Positions 1 to 8,985 are shown, numbered from the stretch's first letter. The stretch is DNA of 64,000 nt from Hyunsoonleella aestuarii (GCF_006148925.1 NZ_VAWB01000001.1:1-64000), one strand, 5' to 3'. Notes: generated by a model from the sequence alone, not told the origin. Numbers and translations: made by a program.

Positions 1-224
1 CCGTAGCTGGTATAAACAATATCGAAGGAGTCTTTTACATATTTTGAGGTATCTAACACATTACAACACAAAAAATCGGCATCTAAACCTAAATCGTCAT
101 TTAAATGCTTCGCAAGCTTAATACCTTGGTCACTCAAATCAATTCCTAAACATTTTGCTCCCATCCTACTCCAACTTAATGTATCCTGACCAAAATGACA
201 TTGCAAATGCAAAAGCGATTTTCC
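1..224 (-). pseudogene. Class I SAM-dependent methyltransferase, 5'-truncated fragment (also cut by window edge)
   Basis: Read leftwards from 224, the frame encodes the start of a Rossmann methyltransferase core. It shows GKSLLHLQCHFGQDTLS (SAM-binding motif I region), then GIDLSDQGI (acidic end of strand 2) and FDIVYTSY (motif II region) before the edge. An in-frame TGA at 225-227 lies directly in front of this core, and the first in-frame ATG is inside the core after motif I. Family members normally have about 50 residues ahead of this point, and I found no matching N-terminus in the adjacent frames to the right. The simplest reading is a gene that has lost its 5' end by deletion or insertion. 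A sequencing error is possible but would not supply the missing upstream part. Confidence 0.6.
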
Positions 225-475
225 TCAACGAACCATGCACAACACTGTAGTTTTTAATCATTAACCGCCCTGAATAAAGGCTACATGATTTTAAACATAA
301 TGCTTGAAGTAATAAAATTATGGGTCGGTATTAAGACCCTTTGAAACAAAAAATAAAATAAAATCATATCACCGTTAAGCTAAATAAATCACTACTTTAA
401 CATTGTTTAGCATTTTTTACCAAAACTTTAAGACAATTTACCTTTAACTTAGGAGCATCTAAAATTTAAAATATT

Positions 476-1003
476 ATGAAAAAATCAACATTTATTTCAA
501 CTTTCGTTTTCGCATTTATAATGCTTTTGAGTACTAACATCGATGCACAAAAGTTTAGTGGTTTAGATAAAAGCCCAATGGATGCAGCAATTTACAAAAC
601 ATCAAGAAGTGCTCCTGCGATTGCAAAAATAGTATATAGTAGACCACAACTAAAAGGCCGAGCATTAAGTTCTTTAGCTCCTAACGGAAAAGTCTGGAGA
701 ACTGGAGCTAATGAAGCACCTTCAATTACGTTGTATAATGATGTAAAAATTGGTGGAAAATCTGTTTCGGCTGGAGAGTATTCTTTGTTTACTATTCCTG
801 GTGAAAAAGAATGGACTATTATATTAAATAAAGATATTAATTTATGGGGAGCTTATTCCTATAACGAAGCAAATGATGTTATTCGAGTTACTGCTCCAGT
901 AAGCACTGGCGACTCCCTTGAGGCGTTTTCGATAGCTTTTTCTGATGGCAATTTAAACTTTGGATGGGGAACAACACGAGTTTCTGTAACATTCAGTAAA
1001 TAA
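476..1003 (+). CDS. DUF2911 domain-containing secreted protein
   Basis: 175 aa. It has a cleavable signal peptide (residues 1-24, ending ...NIDAQ) and then a single DUF2911 domain. The domain carries the family hallmark VWRTGANEA in mid-protein followed by a GEYSLFTIP stretch. The family is widespread in Bacteroidota and predicted to be a periplasmic or exported beta-rich protein. Its function is not established. The start is chosen because it puts the signal peptide at the N-terminus. A strong hairpin terminator follows the stop. A diverged paralogue with the same VWRTGANEA motif lies at 21071-21625. Confidence 0.85.
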   Translation: MKKSTFISTFVFAFIMLLSTNIDAQKFSGLDKSPMDAAIYKTSRSAPAIAKIVYSRPQLKGRALSSLAPNGKVWRTGANEAPSITLYNDVKIGGKSVSAGEYSLFTIPGEKEWTIILNKDINLWGAYSYNEANDVIRVTAPVSTGDSLEAFSIAFSDGNLNFGWGTTRVSVTFSK

Positions 1004-1013
1004 TTATAGAATC

Positions 1014-1043
1014 AAAAAGCCTTGAAAATTCAAGGCTTTTTTT
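1014..1043. terminator. Bidirectional intrinsic terminator
   Basis: Perfect stem AAAAAGCCTTG / CAAGGCTTTTT with a six-base loop, followed by T-runs on both strands. It lies between the convergent DUF2911 gene and queE and can end both transcripts. The T-run touches the queE stop codon at 1042-1044. Confidence 0.85.
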
Positions 1044-1740
1044 ATGGTATATTTAAATATTTATGTGTTTGTAGAGACACCTTCCATTTCGGGTTTGCCA
1101 TGACATATTCTACTATATCTGGTACAACCTTATGACGTTTACTCCATTCTGGTTGTAAATATAGAATACAATTTTTATTTACCTGAGCTGCTTGCTCTTC
1201 AGCAAAGCGAAAATCATCCTTATTATAAACAATCACTTTTAGTTCATCTGCTCTTTCATAAACTTCTTGTGTTGGTAATTTCATTTTTTTTGGTGAAAGA
1301 CATATCCAATCCCAATAACCAGTCAATTTATAGGCCCCAGAGGTTTCAATATGCACTTGCATCCCTTCAGCTTTTAATTGTGAAGTTAATGCCGTCATAT
1401 CCCAAGTTAAGGGTTCACCTCCTGTTACTACTATGGTATCACTATACTTTTTAGCATTAGCTACAATTTTAGAAGTCTCAGTTGGTGGATGTATATTAGC
1501 ATTCCAACTTTCTTTTACATCACACCAATGGCACCCAACATCGCAGCCTCCAATACGCACAAAATATGCGGCAGTGCCCTTATGATAACCTTCACCTTGG
1601 ATAGTATAAAACTCTTCCATTAATGGCAACATTTCACCCTTATCGACCAATAATTGTAACTCTTTATTCATAGTGGGCAAAGATAACTCTTTGCTAGTTA
1701 ATTGTTCAAAGTTTTGCATATCTTGTTCATTTGAATTCAC
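1042..1740 (-). CDS. queE: 7-carboxy-7-deazaguanine synthase QueE (radical SAM)
   Basis: 232 aa radical-SAM enzyme. It converts 6-carboxy-tetrahydropterin to 7-carboxy-7-deazaguanine in the queuosine/preQ0 pathway. The cluster-binding cysteines are C66-x3-C70-x2-C73 (CDVGCHWC), preceded by FYTIQGEG, which contacts substrate. The SAM-binding GGEP is at 107-110. The N-terminal 23 residues before MNKELQLLVDKG are unusual for the family, so translation may really start at 1671 (209 aa, the usual size). The gene is divergent from the HerA-like ATPase gene with a gap of only 34 bp. No other queuosine gene is in the window. Confidence 0.93.
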   Translation of the reverse strand: MNSNEQDMQNFEQLTSKELSLPTMNKELQLLVDKGEMLPLMEEFYTIQGEGYHKGTAAYFVRIGGCDVGCHWCDVKESWNANIHPPTETSKIVANAKKYSDTIVVTGGEPLTWDMTALTSQLKAEGMQVHIETSGAYKLTGYWDWICLSPKKMKLPTQEVYERADELKVIVYNKDDFRFAEEQAAQVNKNCILYLQPEWSKRHKVVPDIVEYVMANPKWKVSLQTHKYLNIP

Positions 1741-1774
1741 CTAGAATGGTTATTTTTATCAAAATTTAGTTCCC

Positions 1775-3319
1775 ATGAGTAAAACTGAAGAATTTTTTAA
1801 TCATATAACCGAAGGCAACAAAACAAAGGGTGATTTTATCCCAATTGGTGCAGCTATGTTGGATGGTGAAACGGTTACTGGTGCACACATAAAAATCCCG
1901 CTTAAAACTATGAATCGTCATGGTTTAATAGCTGGCGCAACAGGTACCGGAAAAACAAAGTCATTACAAGTATTTGCCGAAAATTTAAGTGATAAGGGTA
2001 TCCCAGTTTTATTAATGGATATTAAAGGTGATTTAAGTGGAATTGCTAAACCAAGTCCTGGTCATCCTAAAATTGACGAGCGCCATGAAAAAATAGGGTT
2101 GCCTTTTGAACCAAAAAATTTTCCAGTTGAGATTTTAACTTTATCAGAACAAGATGGTGTGCGATTACGAGCTACCGTCAGTGAATTCGGGCCTGTTTTA
2201 TTATCTCGGATTTTAGATTTAACAGAAGCACAATCTGGTGTTATTGCCGTTTTATTTCAATATTGCGATGACAACAAACTACCAATACTTGATCTAAAAG
2301 ATTTCAAGAAAATCCTTCATTATGCCACTAATGAAGGTAAACAGGAATTTACTGAAGCCTATGGTCGCATATCTACAGCTTCAACCGGTGCTATTCTGAG
2401 AAAAATTATTGAATTAGAACAACAAGGTGCCGATTTATTCTTTGGTGAAACTTCATTCGACACTCAAGATTTATTAAGAATTGATGAAGATGGCAGAGGA
2501 TACATAAATATTATAAGACTTACCGATATTCAAGATAGACCAAAACTTTTTTCAACATTTATGTTAAGCCTTTTGGCTGAGATATATTCTACATTCCCAG
2601 AGCAAGGCGATAGCGACAGACCTGAACTTATTATGTTTATAGATGAAGCTCATTTAATTTTTAATGAAGCTTCCAAACCATTAATTAACCAGATTGAAAG
2701 TATTGTAAAATTAATTAGAAGTAAGGGAGTTGGTTTATATTTTGTAACACAAAACCCAACCGATGTTCCTGAGGCTGTTCTTGGCCAGTTAGGTTTGAAA
2801 GTGCAACATGCACTTAGAGCTTTTACAGCTAAAGACCGAAAAGCTATAAAACTTACTGCTCAAAACTACCCAGATTCAGACTATTATAATACAACAGATG
2901 TTCTTACCTCACTTGGTATTGGTGAAGCATTAGTTTCTGCTTTAGATGAAAAAGGAAGACCCACTCCCCTTGCAGCAACTATGATGCGTGCACCAATGAG
3001 CAGAATGGATGTTTTAACCGATTTAGAATTAGGCGAACTACTTTCAAAATCAAAACTAGTTAAGAAATACAACAGAACAGTTGATAGAGAAAGTGCCTAC
3101 GAGATGCTTAATGAAAAAATTGAAAAAGCCGAAGCAGAAGAAGCCAAAGAACAAGCAAAAAAAGAACGAGAAGCTCTTAAAAAAGCTGAGTCTAAACATA
3201 AAACAACATCTACCCGAAGAAGAAGCAGTACACGCATGAATCCCATAGTTAAAGTTTTAACTAGTGCCACTTTTATTAGGAGTGTTTTTGGTATACTAAC
3301 TAAGGTGATGAAAAAATAA
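1775..3319 (+). CDS. HerA-like ATPase (DUF853, YjgR-type helicase domain)
   Basis: 514 aa cytoplasmic P-loop ATPase of the HerA/FtsK superfamily. Walker A is GATGTGKT at residues 54-61, followed by the strand VLLMDIKGDLSGI characteristic of DUF853. Walker B is LIMFIDEAHLIF near residue 290. A downstream TQNP motif fits sensor I. The C-terminus (about 440-490) is a Lys/Glu-rich predicted coiled coil and then a basic, Ser/Arg-rich segment. The family (YjgR in E. coli) is widespread but its role is not settled. It has no NurA nuclease partner here, unlike archaeal HerA. It may be cotranscribed with the lipoprotein gene 41 bp downstream. Confidence 0.88.
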   Translation: MSKTEEFFNHITEGNKTKGDFIPIGAAMLDGETVTGAHIKIPLKTMNRHGLIAGATGTGKTKSLQVFAENLSDKGIPVLLMDIKGDLSGIAKPSPGHPKIDERHEKIGLPFEPKNFPVEILTLSEQDGVRLRATVSEFGPVLLSRILDLTEAQSGVIAVLFQYCDDNKLPILDLKDFKKILHYATNEGKQEFTEAYGRISTASTGAILRKIIELEQQGADLFFGETSFDTQDLLRIDEDGRGYINIIRLTDIQDRPKLFSTFMLSLLAEIYSTFPEQGDSDRPELIMFIDEAHLIFNEASKPLINQIESIVKLIRSKGVGLYFVTQNPTDVPEAVLGQLGLKVQHALRAFTAKDRKAIKLTAQNYPDSDYYNTTDVLTSLGIGEALVSALDEKGRPTPLAATMMRAPMSRMDVLTDLELGELLSKSKLVKKYNRTVDRESAYEMLNEKIEKAEAEEAKEQAKKEREALKKAESKHKTTSTRRRSSTRMNPIVKVLTSATFIRSVFGILTKVMKK

Positions 3320-3360
3320 CACGAGAAAACTTAAAATAAATTTTAAATTATTTTCTATTA

Positions 3361-3915
3361 ATGAACAGAACATTCCTAGCTCTAGTAGTATCTATCATCT
3401 TATTTGTAAGCTGTCAAAACGAAAAAGACCCTTTTATTATCAGTAAATATCATGTGGGTTTATTAACCGATTCAACTCAAGTTAAAGACTTAAAAGATAT
3501 TTTTCCAAATGACTCAATTGCTAGATTTATCGCAGGTGATGAATTTGCTGGCGATATTAATAGCATCCAGATTTATGAAAAAAGTGGCATTAAGTTATTG
3601 ACTCTATCACCTAGACAATCATTAGACTCTACCTCGGTTATTCAGAGTGTTCAAATTGTTGATTCTAGATATAAAACGGATAAAAACATTTCCGTTTTAA
3701 GCTCCTTTAAAGATATTACCTCAGCGTATAAAATTTCTAGAATTAATAATCTTATTAACTCTGTTGTTGTATTTGTGAACGATATAAATGCTTCATTTAC
3801 TATTGATAAGAAAGAACTACCCGCAAACCTACGTTTTGATATGAATTTAACAATTGAAGAGACACATATCCCGGATGATGCAAAAATTAAATACTTTTTT
3901 ATAAACTGGCACTAA
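3361..3915 (+). CDS. Hypothetical lipoprotein
   Basis: 184 aa. A typical lipoprotein signal ends in FVSC with Cys19 as the lipidation site, followed by QNEKD. The acidic residues near the Cys are compatible with surface export as known for Bacteroidota lipoproteins. The mature part mixes beta and alpha segments and contains no motif I recognise. It sits between the HerA-like ATPase and the YitT gene (12 bp to the YitT start) and is probably part of the same transcript. Function unknown. Confidence 0.75.
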   Translation: MNRTFLALVVSIILFVSCQNEKDPFIISKYHVGLLTDSTQVKDLKDIFPNDSIARFIAGDEFAGDINSIQIYEKSGIKLLTLSPRQSLDSTSVIQSVQIVDSRYKTDKNISVLSSFKDITSAYKISRINNLINSVVVFVNDINASFTIDKKELPANLRFDMNLTIEETHIPDDAKIKYFFINWH

Positions 3916-3927
3916 TCAAAACATATA

Positions 3928-4902
3928 TTGAATCCTTTCTTATCTAAAATACTTATTGATGTAGCTCGTAAAAGACTACAAAAAAACCAAACTAACAAAC
4001 CAGTTAGCAGAAAACAAGTTATTCCTCTAGCACAACGATTATATGTTGAATTAAGGCATACTGTTAGCGAATACTTCTTTATTGTCATTGGTGTGTTTTC
4101 AGCTGGTTTTGGACTGAAGGGATTTTTATTACCAAATAATTTCATTGATGGCGGCGCTACAGGAATTTCACTTTTATTAGAAAATATTACATCCTTAAAA
4201 TTGGGTATTCTTCTAGTTTTGGTGAACATTCCTTTTATCATTTTAGCATCTCGAACTATAAGTTTAAAATTTGCCATAAGAAGTATTATGGCTATTACGT
4301 TTTTGGCTTTTGTAGTCCACTATGTTGACTACCCTAAGATTACCGAAGACAAATTGCTTATTGCTATTTTTGGTGGTTTCTTTTTAGGACTTGGCATAGG
4401 AATGTCCATGAGAGGGAGAAGCGTTATAGACGGTACAGAAGTATTAGCTATTTATTTAAGCAGAAAATTATCAGTTACAGTTGGGGATGTACTACTGATT
4501 ATAAATATTGTTATTTTTTCCTTCGGTGCTTATGTTCTTTCTGTAGAAACGGCGCTTTATGCTATTTTAACATATCTCGCAGCAGCAAGAACAGTTGATT
4601 TTGTTGTGGAAGGTGTTGAAGAATATGTTGGGCTTACAATTATTTCTGACAAGCATGAAGAGATTAAAAGTATGCTAATTAAAAAATTAGGGCGTGCATG
4701 TACCATTTACAAAGGAAAAGGAGGATATGGCAAAGAGGGGGAAAGTGCTGAAAGGGACATTATTTATACAGTTGTGACCCGTTTAGAATTGCCAAGACTT
4801 AGAACTGAAATTGATAAAATAGATCGTAAAGTCTTTTTAATAATGGGTATTGTTAAAGACATAAAAGGAGGTATGATTAAGCGCAAACCGTTTAAAGATT
4901 AA
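3928..4902 (+). CDS. YitT family membrane protein (YitT_membrane + DUF2179)
   Basis: 324 aa inner-membrane protein. About residues 40-220 hold five or six hydrophobic segments with GFGLKGFLLPNNFIDGGATG, typical of the YitT membrane domain. The C-terminal 80 residues form the soluble DUF2179 domain (IISDKHEEIKSMLIKKLGRA...). The transported substrate, if any, is unknown. There is no in-frame ATG before the middle of the membrane domain, so the start is TTG at 3928, 12 bases after the lipoprotein stop. The cupin gene begins one base after the stop, so the two are translationally close. Confidence 0.85.
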   Translation: MNPFLSKILIDVARKRLQKNQTNKPVSRKQVIPLAQRLYVELRHTVSEYFFIVIGVFSAGFGLKGFLLPNNFIDGGATGISLLLENITSLKLGILLVLVNIPFIILASRTISLKFAIRSIMAITFLAFVVHYVDYPKITEDKLLIAIFGGFFLGLGIGMSMRGRSVIDGTEVLAIYLSRKLSVTVGDVLLIINIVIFSFGAYVLSVETALYAILTYLAAARTVDFVVEGVEEYVGLTIISDKHEEIKSMLIKKLGRACTIYKGKGGYGKEGESAERDIIYTVVTRLELPRLRTEIDKIDRKVFLIMGIVKDIKGGMIKRKPFKD

Positions 4903-4903
4903 A

Positions 4904-5266
4904 ATGAAAAAATATAAAATTCAAGATAATCCTTTTGTAGTGCCAACTGCAGATGGTAAGGTAATAAAAGAGCATTTTGGATTAGCTAGCGATAAGAATT
5001 CCGAAATAAGTATCGCGCATATGAAAGCTCCTGCGGGATGGAGTGAACCTTTTCAAACTCCTGAATTTGACGAATATACTTTTATTATAAGAGGAAAAAA
5101 ACAGTTCATAATTGAAAATGATATTGTGGTCTTAGAAGCAGGTCAATCTATAAAGATAGAGAGAAATACTAGGGTTCAATATTCAAATCCATTCACCGAA
5201 GTCTGCGAATATATTGCTATTTGCACACCTGCTTTTTCTATTAACTCAGTACATAGAGAAGGTTAA
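4904..5266 (+). CDS. Cupin domain-containing protein
   Basis: 120 aa single-domain cupin. The barrel spans about residues 35-105, with FDEYTFIIRGKKQFIIEND as the first conserved cupin stretch and a second motif around EAGQSIKIERNTRVQYSN. The classical metal-binding histidines are largely absent (the E of FDEYTF and R/Q positions replace them), so it may be a sugar- or ligand-binding, non-enzymatic cupin. It is tightly packed between yitT and the alpha/beta hydrolase, overlapping the latter by one base (TAATG). Cotranscription with both is likely. Confidence 0.8.
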   Translation: MKKYKIQDNPFVVPTADGKVIKEHFGLASDKNSEISIAHMKAPAGWSEPFQTPEFDEYTFIIRGKKQFIIENDIVVLEAGQSIKIERNTRVQYSNPFTEVCEYIAICTPAFSINSVHREG

Positions 5267-6093
5267 TGAGCAAGTTAATTCCAAAAAGTATAGGTTTAGT
5301 TGTAAACCTTATTAGTCTTATTTCAGCTAAGCATGCTGCAACATTAGCAATGAAAATATTTTCAACACCCAGAAAAGGAAAGCTTGATGATGAAGCAGTA
5401 GATTATCTTAACACTGGATTTCAGGAGGAAATACCGTTTTTAGATTATACCTTAATGTCCTACAGATGGCCTGGAAAAAAGGAAACTATTTTATTAGTTC
5501 ATGGATGGGAAAGTAATTCTTTTCGATGGAAAGATTTAGTAGAAATATTAAAAACCAAAGATTATAATATCGTAACTATTGATGGTCCCGCACACGGGCA
5601 ATCTGGAAATAGCACTTTCAACACTTTAGAATATGCAGATTGCATTAACAAAGCGGCTGAAAAATTTAAAGCGAACATTATAATTGGGCACTCTGTTGGT
5701 GGTGTTGCCAGCGGGATTACTCAATTTAAATATCAGTTACCGTCTGTAAAAAAATTAGTTCTATTGGGTGCACCATCAAATTTTAAAGGTTTATTTGAAA
5801 GGTATATTGTAATGATGGGTTACAACGAAAAAATTGCTCAAGCTATGAATCAATATTGTCTTAAAACTTATGGTCATTTACCAAGTTATTATTGCATCGA
5901 AAACTTTTCAAAAAACATAGAAGCTCAAGTTTTAATAATTCACGATAGATTTGACAATATAATACCTTACTCTGATGCTTTAGAATTTAAAAAGCATTTA
6001 AAAAAATCTGAACTCATTAAAACGAAAGGACTTGGTCATAAACTTAAATGTGAAGATGTCTACGAGCATATTACAGACTTTTTAAGCACTTAA
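5266..6093 (+). CDS. Alpha/beta hydrolase
   Basis: 275 aa serine hydrolase fold. The oxyanion strand is LLVHGWESNS (about residues 77-86). The nucleophile elbow is GHSVGG near residue 143. The likely acid is in HDRFDNIIP near 228, and the catalytic His is in GLGHKL near 252. The N-terminal 60 residues are an extra segment before the core. Substrate unknown; esterases, lipases and C-C hydrolases all share this fold. The ATG overlaps the cupin stop codon, so the pair is probably translationally coupled. Confidence 0.85.
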   Translation: MSKLIPKSIGLVVNLISLISAKHAATLAMKIFSTPRKGKLDDEAVDYLNTGFQEEIPFLDYTLMSYRWPGKKETILLVHGWESNSFRWKDLVEILKTKDYNIVTIDGPAHGQSGNSTFNTLEYADCINKAAEKFKANIIIGHSVGGVASGITQFKYQLPSVKKLVLLGAPSNFKGLFERYIVMMGYNEKIAQAMNQYCLKTYGHLPSYYCIENFSKNIEAQVLIIHDRFDNIIPYSDALEFKKHLKKSELIKTKGLGHKLKCEDVYEHITDFLST

Positions 6094-6100
6094 TTTATTG

Positions 6101-6108
6101 TATTTTTG
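6101..6108 (+). promoter_or_regulatory. Candidate -7 box upstream of rluF
   Basis: TATTTTTG matches the Bacteroidota TAnnTTTG -7 consensus and ends 4 bases before the rluF ATG. If used, transcription would begin at or next to the start codon, giving a leaderless mRNA. No clear -33 TTTG is visible. Confidence 0.4.
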
Positions 6109-6112
6109 ACAT

Positions 6113-6871
6113 ATGACAGAACTGAAACGCATCAACAAATTTTTAAGTGAAATTGGATATTGTTCACGTCGCGAAGCTGACAGGCTTATTGAAGCAGGCA
6201 GAGTTACCATTAATGGAGAAGTTCCAGAAATGGGAACGAAAATAGTTCCAGATGATGTAGTTGCTGTCGATGGAGACATTATAAAAAACAATAAGGAGTC
6301 TTTTATTTACCTTGCTTTTAACAAGCCAATTGGCATTGTATGCACTACAGACACAAGAGTTGAAAAAGATAATATTATCGATTTTATAAATTATCCTAAG
6401 CGCATTTTCCCAATTGGAAGATTAGATAAACCAAGTGAAGGTCTAATTCTTTTAACGGATGATGGTGATATTGTAAATAAAATTCTAAGGGCTAGTAACA
6501 ATCATGAAAAGGAATACCTAGTAACAGTAGATAAACCTATCTCACAAACATTTATTAAAAGAATGTCCGACGGTATTCCTCTTAAAGATCTTGGAAAAAC
6601 AACCAAGCCATGTATTGTTAAAAAAACAGGGAAGTTTCAATTCAAAATTATCCTCACTCAGGGACTTAACAGGCAAATTAGACGCATGTGCGACTATTTA
6701 AATTATGAAGTGCAAACACTTAAACGCATTCGTATAATGAATATCAATTTAGACGTTCCAGTTGGTGCTCATCGAGAACTAACAAGTTCTGAATTAAATG
6801 AACTTCATAATTTAATAGAAACCTCAACTAAAACCCATAAACCATTTACAAGAAAATTTAAATCAATTTAA
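6113..6871 (+). CDS. rluF: 23S rRNA pseudouridine synthase (RluF/RsuA family)
   Basis: 252 aa. An N-terminal S4 RNA-binding domain (about residues 5-60, INKFLSEIGYCSRREADRLI) is followed by the pseudouridine synthase domain. The catalytic Asp is D105 in the motif GRLDKPSEGLILL. The C-terminal motif QGLNRQIRRMCDYLNYEV fits the RluF/RluB/RsuA branch. RluF modifies U2604 of 23S rRNA in E. coli; the target here is inferred by family. It is the first gene after the hydrolase (19 bp gap), possibly with its own promoter. Confidence 0.88.
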   Translation: MTELKRINKFLSEIGYCSRREADRLIEAGRVTINGEVPEMGTKIVPDDVVAVDGDIIKNNKESFIYLAFNKPIGIVCTTDTRVEKDNIIDFINYPKRIFPIGRLDKPSEGLILLTDDGDIVNKILRASNNHEKEYLVTVDKPISQTFIKRMSDGIPLKDLGKTTKPCIVKKTGKFQFKIILTQGLNRQIRRMCDYLNYEVQTLKRIRIMNINLDVPVGAHRELTSSELNELHNLIETSTKTHKPFTRKFKSI

Positions 6872-6874
6872 AAA

Positions 6875-7303
6875 ATGGAAAAGAACATTCAACCATTTCA
6901 TTTGGCTATTCCTGTTAACAACCTAAAAGCATGTCGAAGTTTTTACAGAGACACGCTTGGATGTGAAGAAGGCAGAAGTAGCGACCACTGGGTTGATTTT
7001 AACTTTTTTGGACATCAACTTGTCATTCATTATCAGCCAAAAATCTCTGAAGAATCATTACACACCAATCCTGTTGATGGAAAAGATGTTCCCGTTCCAC
7101 ATTTCGGTGTGGTTTTAAGTTGGGAAGATTTTCATTCATTATCGGTACAATTGATAACCAAACAAATTGATTTTGTAATCGCACCCTACATCCGTTTTGA
7201 AGGATTAATTGGAGAACAGGCCACAATGTTTTTTTACGATCCTTCAGGTAATGCATTGGAGTTTAAAGCATTTAGAGATGCTTCACAATTGTTTGCCAAG
7301 TAA
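6875..7303 (+). CDS. VOC family protein (glyoxalase/bleomycin-resistance fold)
   Basis: 142 aa with two beta-alpha-beta-beta-beta modules. The start [23 protein letters not shown] is the usual VOC entry with His8 as a candidate metal ligand. The central [11 protein letters not shown] gives a second His, and the end [16 protein letters not shown] gives the Glu ligand. The family includes dioxygenases and isomerases, so the substrate cannot be assigned. The start is 3 bases after the rluF stop, so they are cotranscribed. The 3' end meets the convergent membrane protein gene with 3 bases between them. Confidence 0.85.
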   Translation: MEKNIQPFHLAIPVNNLKACRSFYRDTLGCEEGRSSDHWVDFNFFGHQLVIHYQPKISEESLHTNPVDGKDVPVPHFGVVLSWEDFHSLSVQLITKQIDFVIAPYIRFEGLIGEQATMFFYDPSGNALEFKAFRDASQLFAK

Positions 7304-7306
7304 GTG

Positions 7307-8029
7307 TTAAGACTTGATTCTTTTTTCTAAATAAAAAGGCAAATAGATTAATAAAAAATATGGTATGATGATTATTTGGCCAACTAAGATATACCAAGGC
7401 CAATCTCCAAAAAAATCTAATAATGAAGTCGTTTCAGGTTTTGCATTTAAATAAAAATAGTTTGATTTAAACATAAAGTTAACCCCAATCATTATAATTA
7501 AATAAACCTGTAATGCCAAAAATGATTTTATCACACTTTTAAACGTTGGGCGCATATTAAATACAAATGTGGCATAAAAGACAATAATCAATAAGCCCAA
7601 ATGAACAAACCAATATCTGTAATAGTCCAGCGAAAAAACATCGTTTACAACATCTGGCGTAATGACGGCTTGTAGCGTACCACCAACAATCCAAAATAAT
7701 ATAATTTCATAGATCCAGTACTTCCGATAATAGGTAAATATTGGTGCACAAAGAGCAAGTAAGCTACATAAATGAAAAGGTAAATCTACTGATAAATCGT
7801 AATCGTTAGAACTGATTTTGTAAGTATCGTTTATAATAACTAAAGCGCTTACAAAACACGCGAAAATATGAATAGCCTTGTGTTGTAGAATTTTGTTTGG
7901 CTTATTTCTAAAATAGGTTATGAATAGTATTGCAATTATGAAAGCAACTATAATTGGCAATATATGCTGAAGACTTCCTATGCTAACTTTAGCCAATAAA
8001 AAAATTGCATTACAAATAAAAAAATTCAT
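7307..8029 (-). CDS. TIGR02206 family (YwaF-like) membrane protein
   Basis: 240 aa integral membrane protein with about seven hydrophobic segments spread over the whole length. It has the family-typical patterns LPFHLCSLLALCAP and IYEIILFWIVGGTLQAVITPD, with a conserved polar triplet near LPFHLC. The family is known in Firmicutes and Bacteroidota and has no proven function. It lies 30 bp downstream of folD on the same strand and is likely read from the ffh-folD transcript. Confidence 0.8.
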   Translation of the reverse strand: MNFFICNAIFLLAKVSIGSLQHILPIIVAFIIAILFITYFRNKPNKILQHKAIHIFACFVSALVIINDTYKISSNDYDLSVDLPFHLCSLLALCAPIFTYYRKYWIYEIILFWIVGGTLQAVITPDVVNDVFSLDYYRYWFVHLGLLIIVFYATFVFNMRPTFKSVIKSFLALQVYLIIMIGVNFMFKSNYFYLNAKPETTSLLDFFGDWPWYILVGQIIIIPYFLLIYLPFYLEKRIKS

Positions 8030-8059
8030 GATGCAATTTAAGTAAATCTATTTTTAAGA

Positions 8060-8938
8060 CTATGCGGTATGCCTTTCTCTAGCCAATAAAGTATTTTTAA
8101 GCAACATCGCAATCGTCATTGGCCCAACTCCTCCTGGTACTGGTGTAATATAACTTGCTTTTTTACTTACACTTTCAAAGTGCACATCTCCAGCAAGTCT
8201 ATAACCATTTTTCTTAGTCTGGTCTGGAACACGTGTAATCCCAACATCAATAATAACGACATCTTCTTTAACCATATCACCTGTTAAAAACTCAGAAATT
8301 CCAATAGCAGCCACAATAATATCAGCACCTCGTGTAATTTCTTCTAAATTTTTAGAACGACTATGAACAACTGTGACCGTTGCATCTCCAGCTTTTCTTT
8401 TTTGACTCATTAAAATACTAATTGGACGGCCTACAATATGGCTTCTACCCATAACCACCACGTTCTTTCCAGAAGTTTCAATTTGATATCTTTCTAATAA
8501 CTCCATGATTCCATATGGTGTAGCAGGTAAAAAGGTAGGTAAATCTAAAGCCATTCTTCCTACATTTGTTGGATGAAACCCATCTACATCTTTATCTGGA
8601 TCTATGGCCATTAATACCTTTTGCTCATCTATTTGATCTGGTAAAGGCAATTGTACAATAAACCCATCAATATCATCATTAGTATTCAATTCATGGATAT
8701 TCTCAAGTAATTCTTCTTCTGAAGTATATTCTGGTAATTCAATTAATGTAGACTTAAAACCAATACGTTCACATGCTTTTACTTTAGCATTCACATAAGT
8801 CATACTCGCTCCATCTGAACCTACTAAAATAGCTGCTAAATGAGGAACTTTCTCACCTTTGGAAAGTATTGCTTGAACATGTTCTGCAATTTCATTTTTT
8901 ATATCGCCACTCGTTTTTTTTCCGTCTAAAATTGTCAT
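8060..8938 (-). CDS. folD: Bifunctional methylenetetrahydrofolate dehydrogenase/cyclohydrolase FolD
   Basis: 292 aa. It interconverts 5,10-methylene- and 10-formyl-tetrahydrofolate with NADP. The catalytic Tyr and Lys are Y48 and K52 in [14 protein letters not shown]. The PLPDQIDE stretch and the [13 protein letters not shown] signature follow. The NADP-binding segment [18 protein letters not shown] begins near residue 160, and the C-terminal [14 protein letters not shown] motif is intact. Length is normal. It is downstream of ffh with a 67-bp gap that carries a REP-like sequence. Confidence 0.95.
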   Translation of the reverse strand: MTILDGKKTSGDIKNEIAEHVQAILSKGEKVPHLAAILVGSDGASMTYVNAKVKACERIGFKSTLIELPEYTSEEELLENIHELNTNDDIDGFIVQLPLPDQIDEQKVLMAIDPDKDVDGFHPTNVGRMALDLPTFLPATPYGIMELLERYQIETSGKNVVVMGRSHIVGRPISILMSQKRKAGDATVTVVHSRSKNLEEITRGADIIVAAIGISEFLTGDMVKEDVVIIDVGITRVPDQTKKNGYRLAGDVHFESVSKKASYITPVPGGVGPMTIAMLLKNTLLARERHTA

Positions 8939-8956
8939 TTGATACTTATTGGTTTA

Positions 8957-8985
8957 GAAATGCTTCGACTATACTCAGCATGACA
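8957..8985. repeat. REP-like dispersed repeat, half-site
   Basis: The minus strand reads TGTCATGCTGAG-TATAGTCGAAGCA, close to the arms of the inverted repeat at 31898-31970 (TGTCAGGTTGAGCG-TAGTCGAAACC). It lies in the folD-ffh gap. Only one arm is present here. Confidence 0.55.

Noticed and set aside
322-339. Insertion-sequence end next to the broken methyltransferase
   Set aside because: The inverted repeat is only 5 bp and no transposase remnant or target duplication could be recognised.
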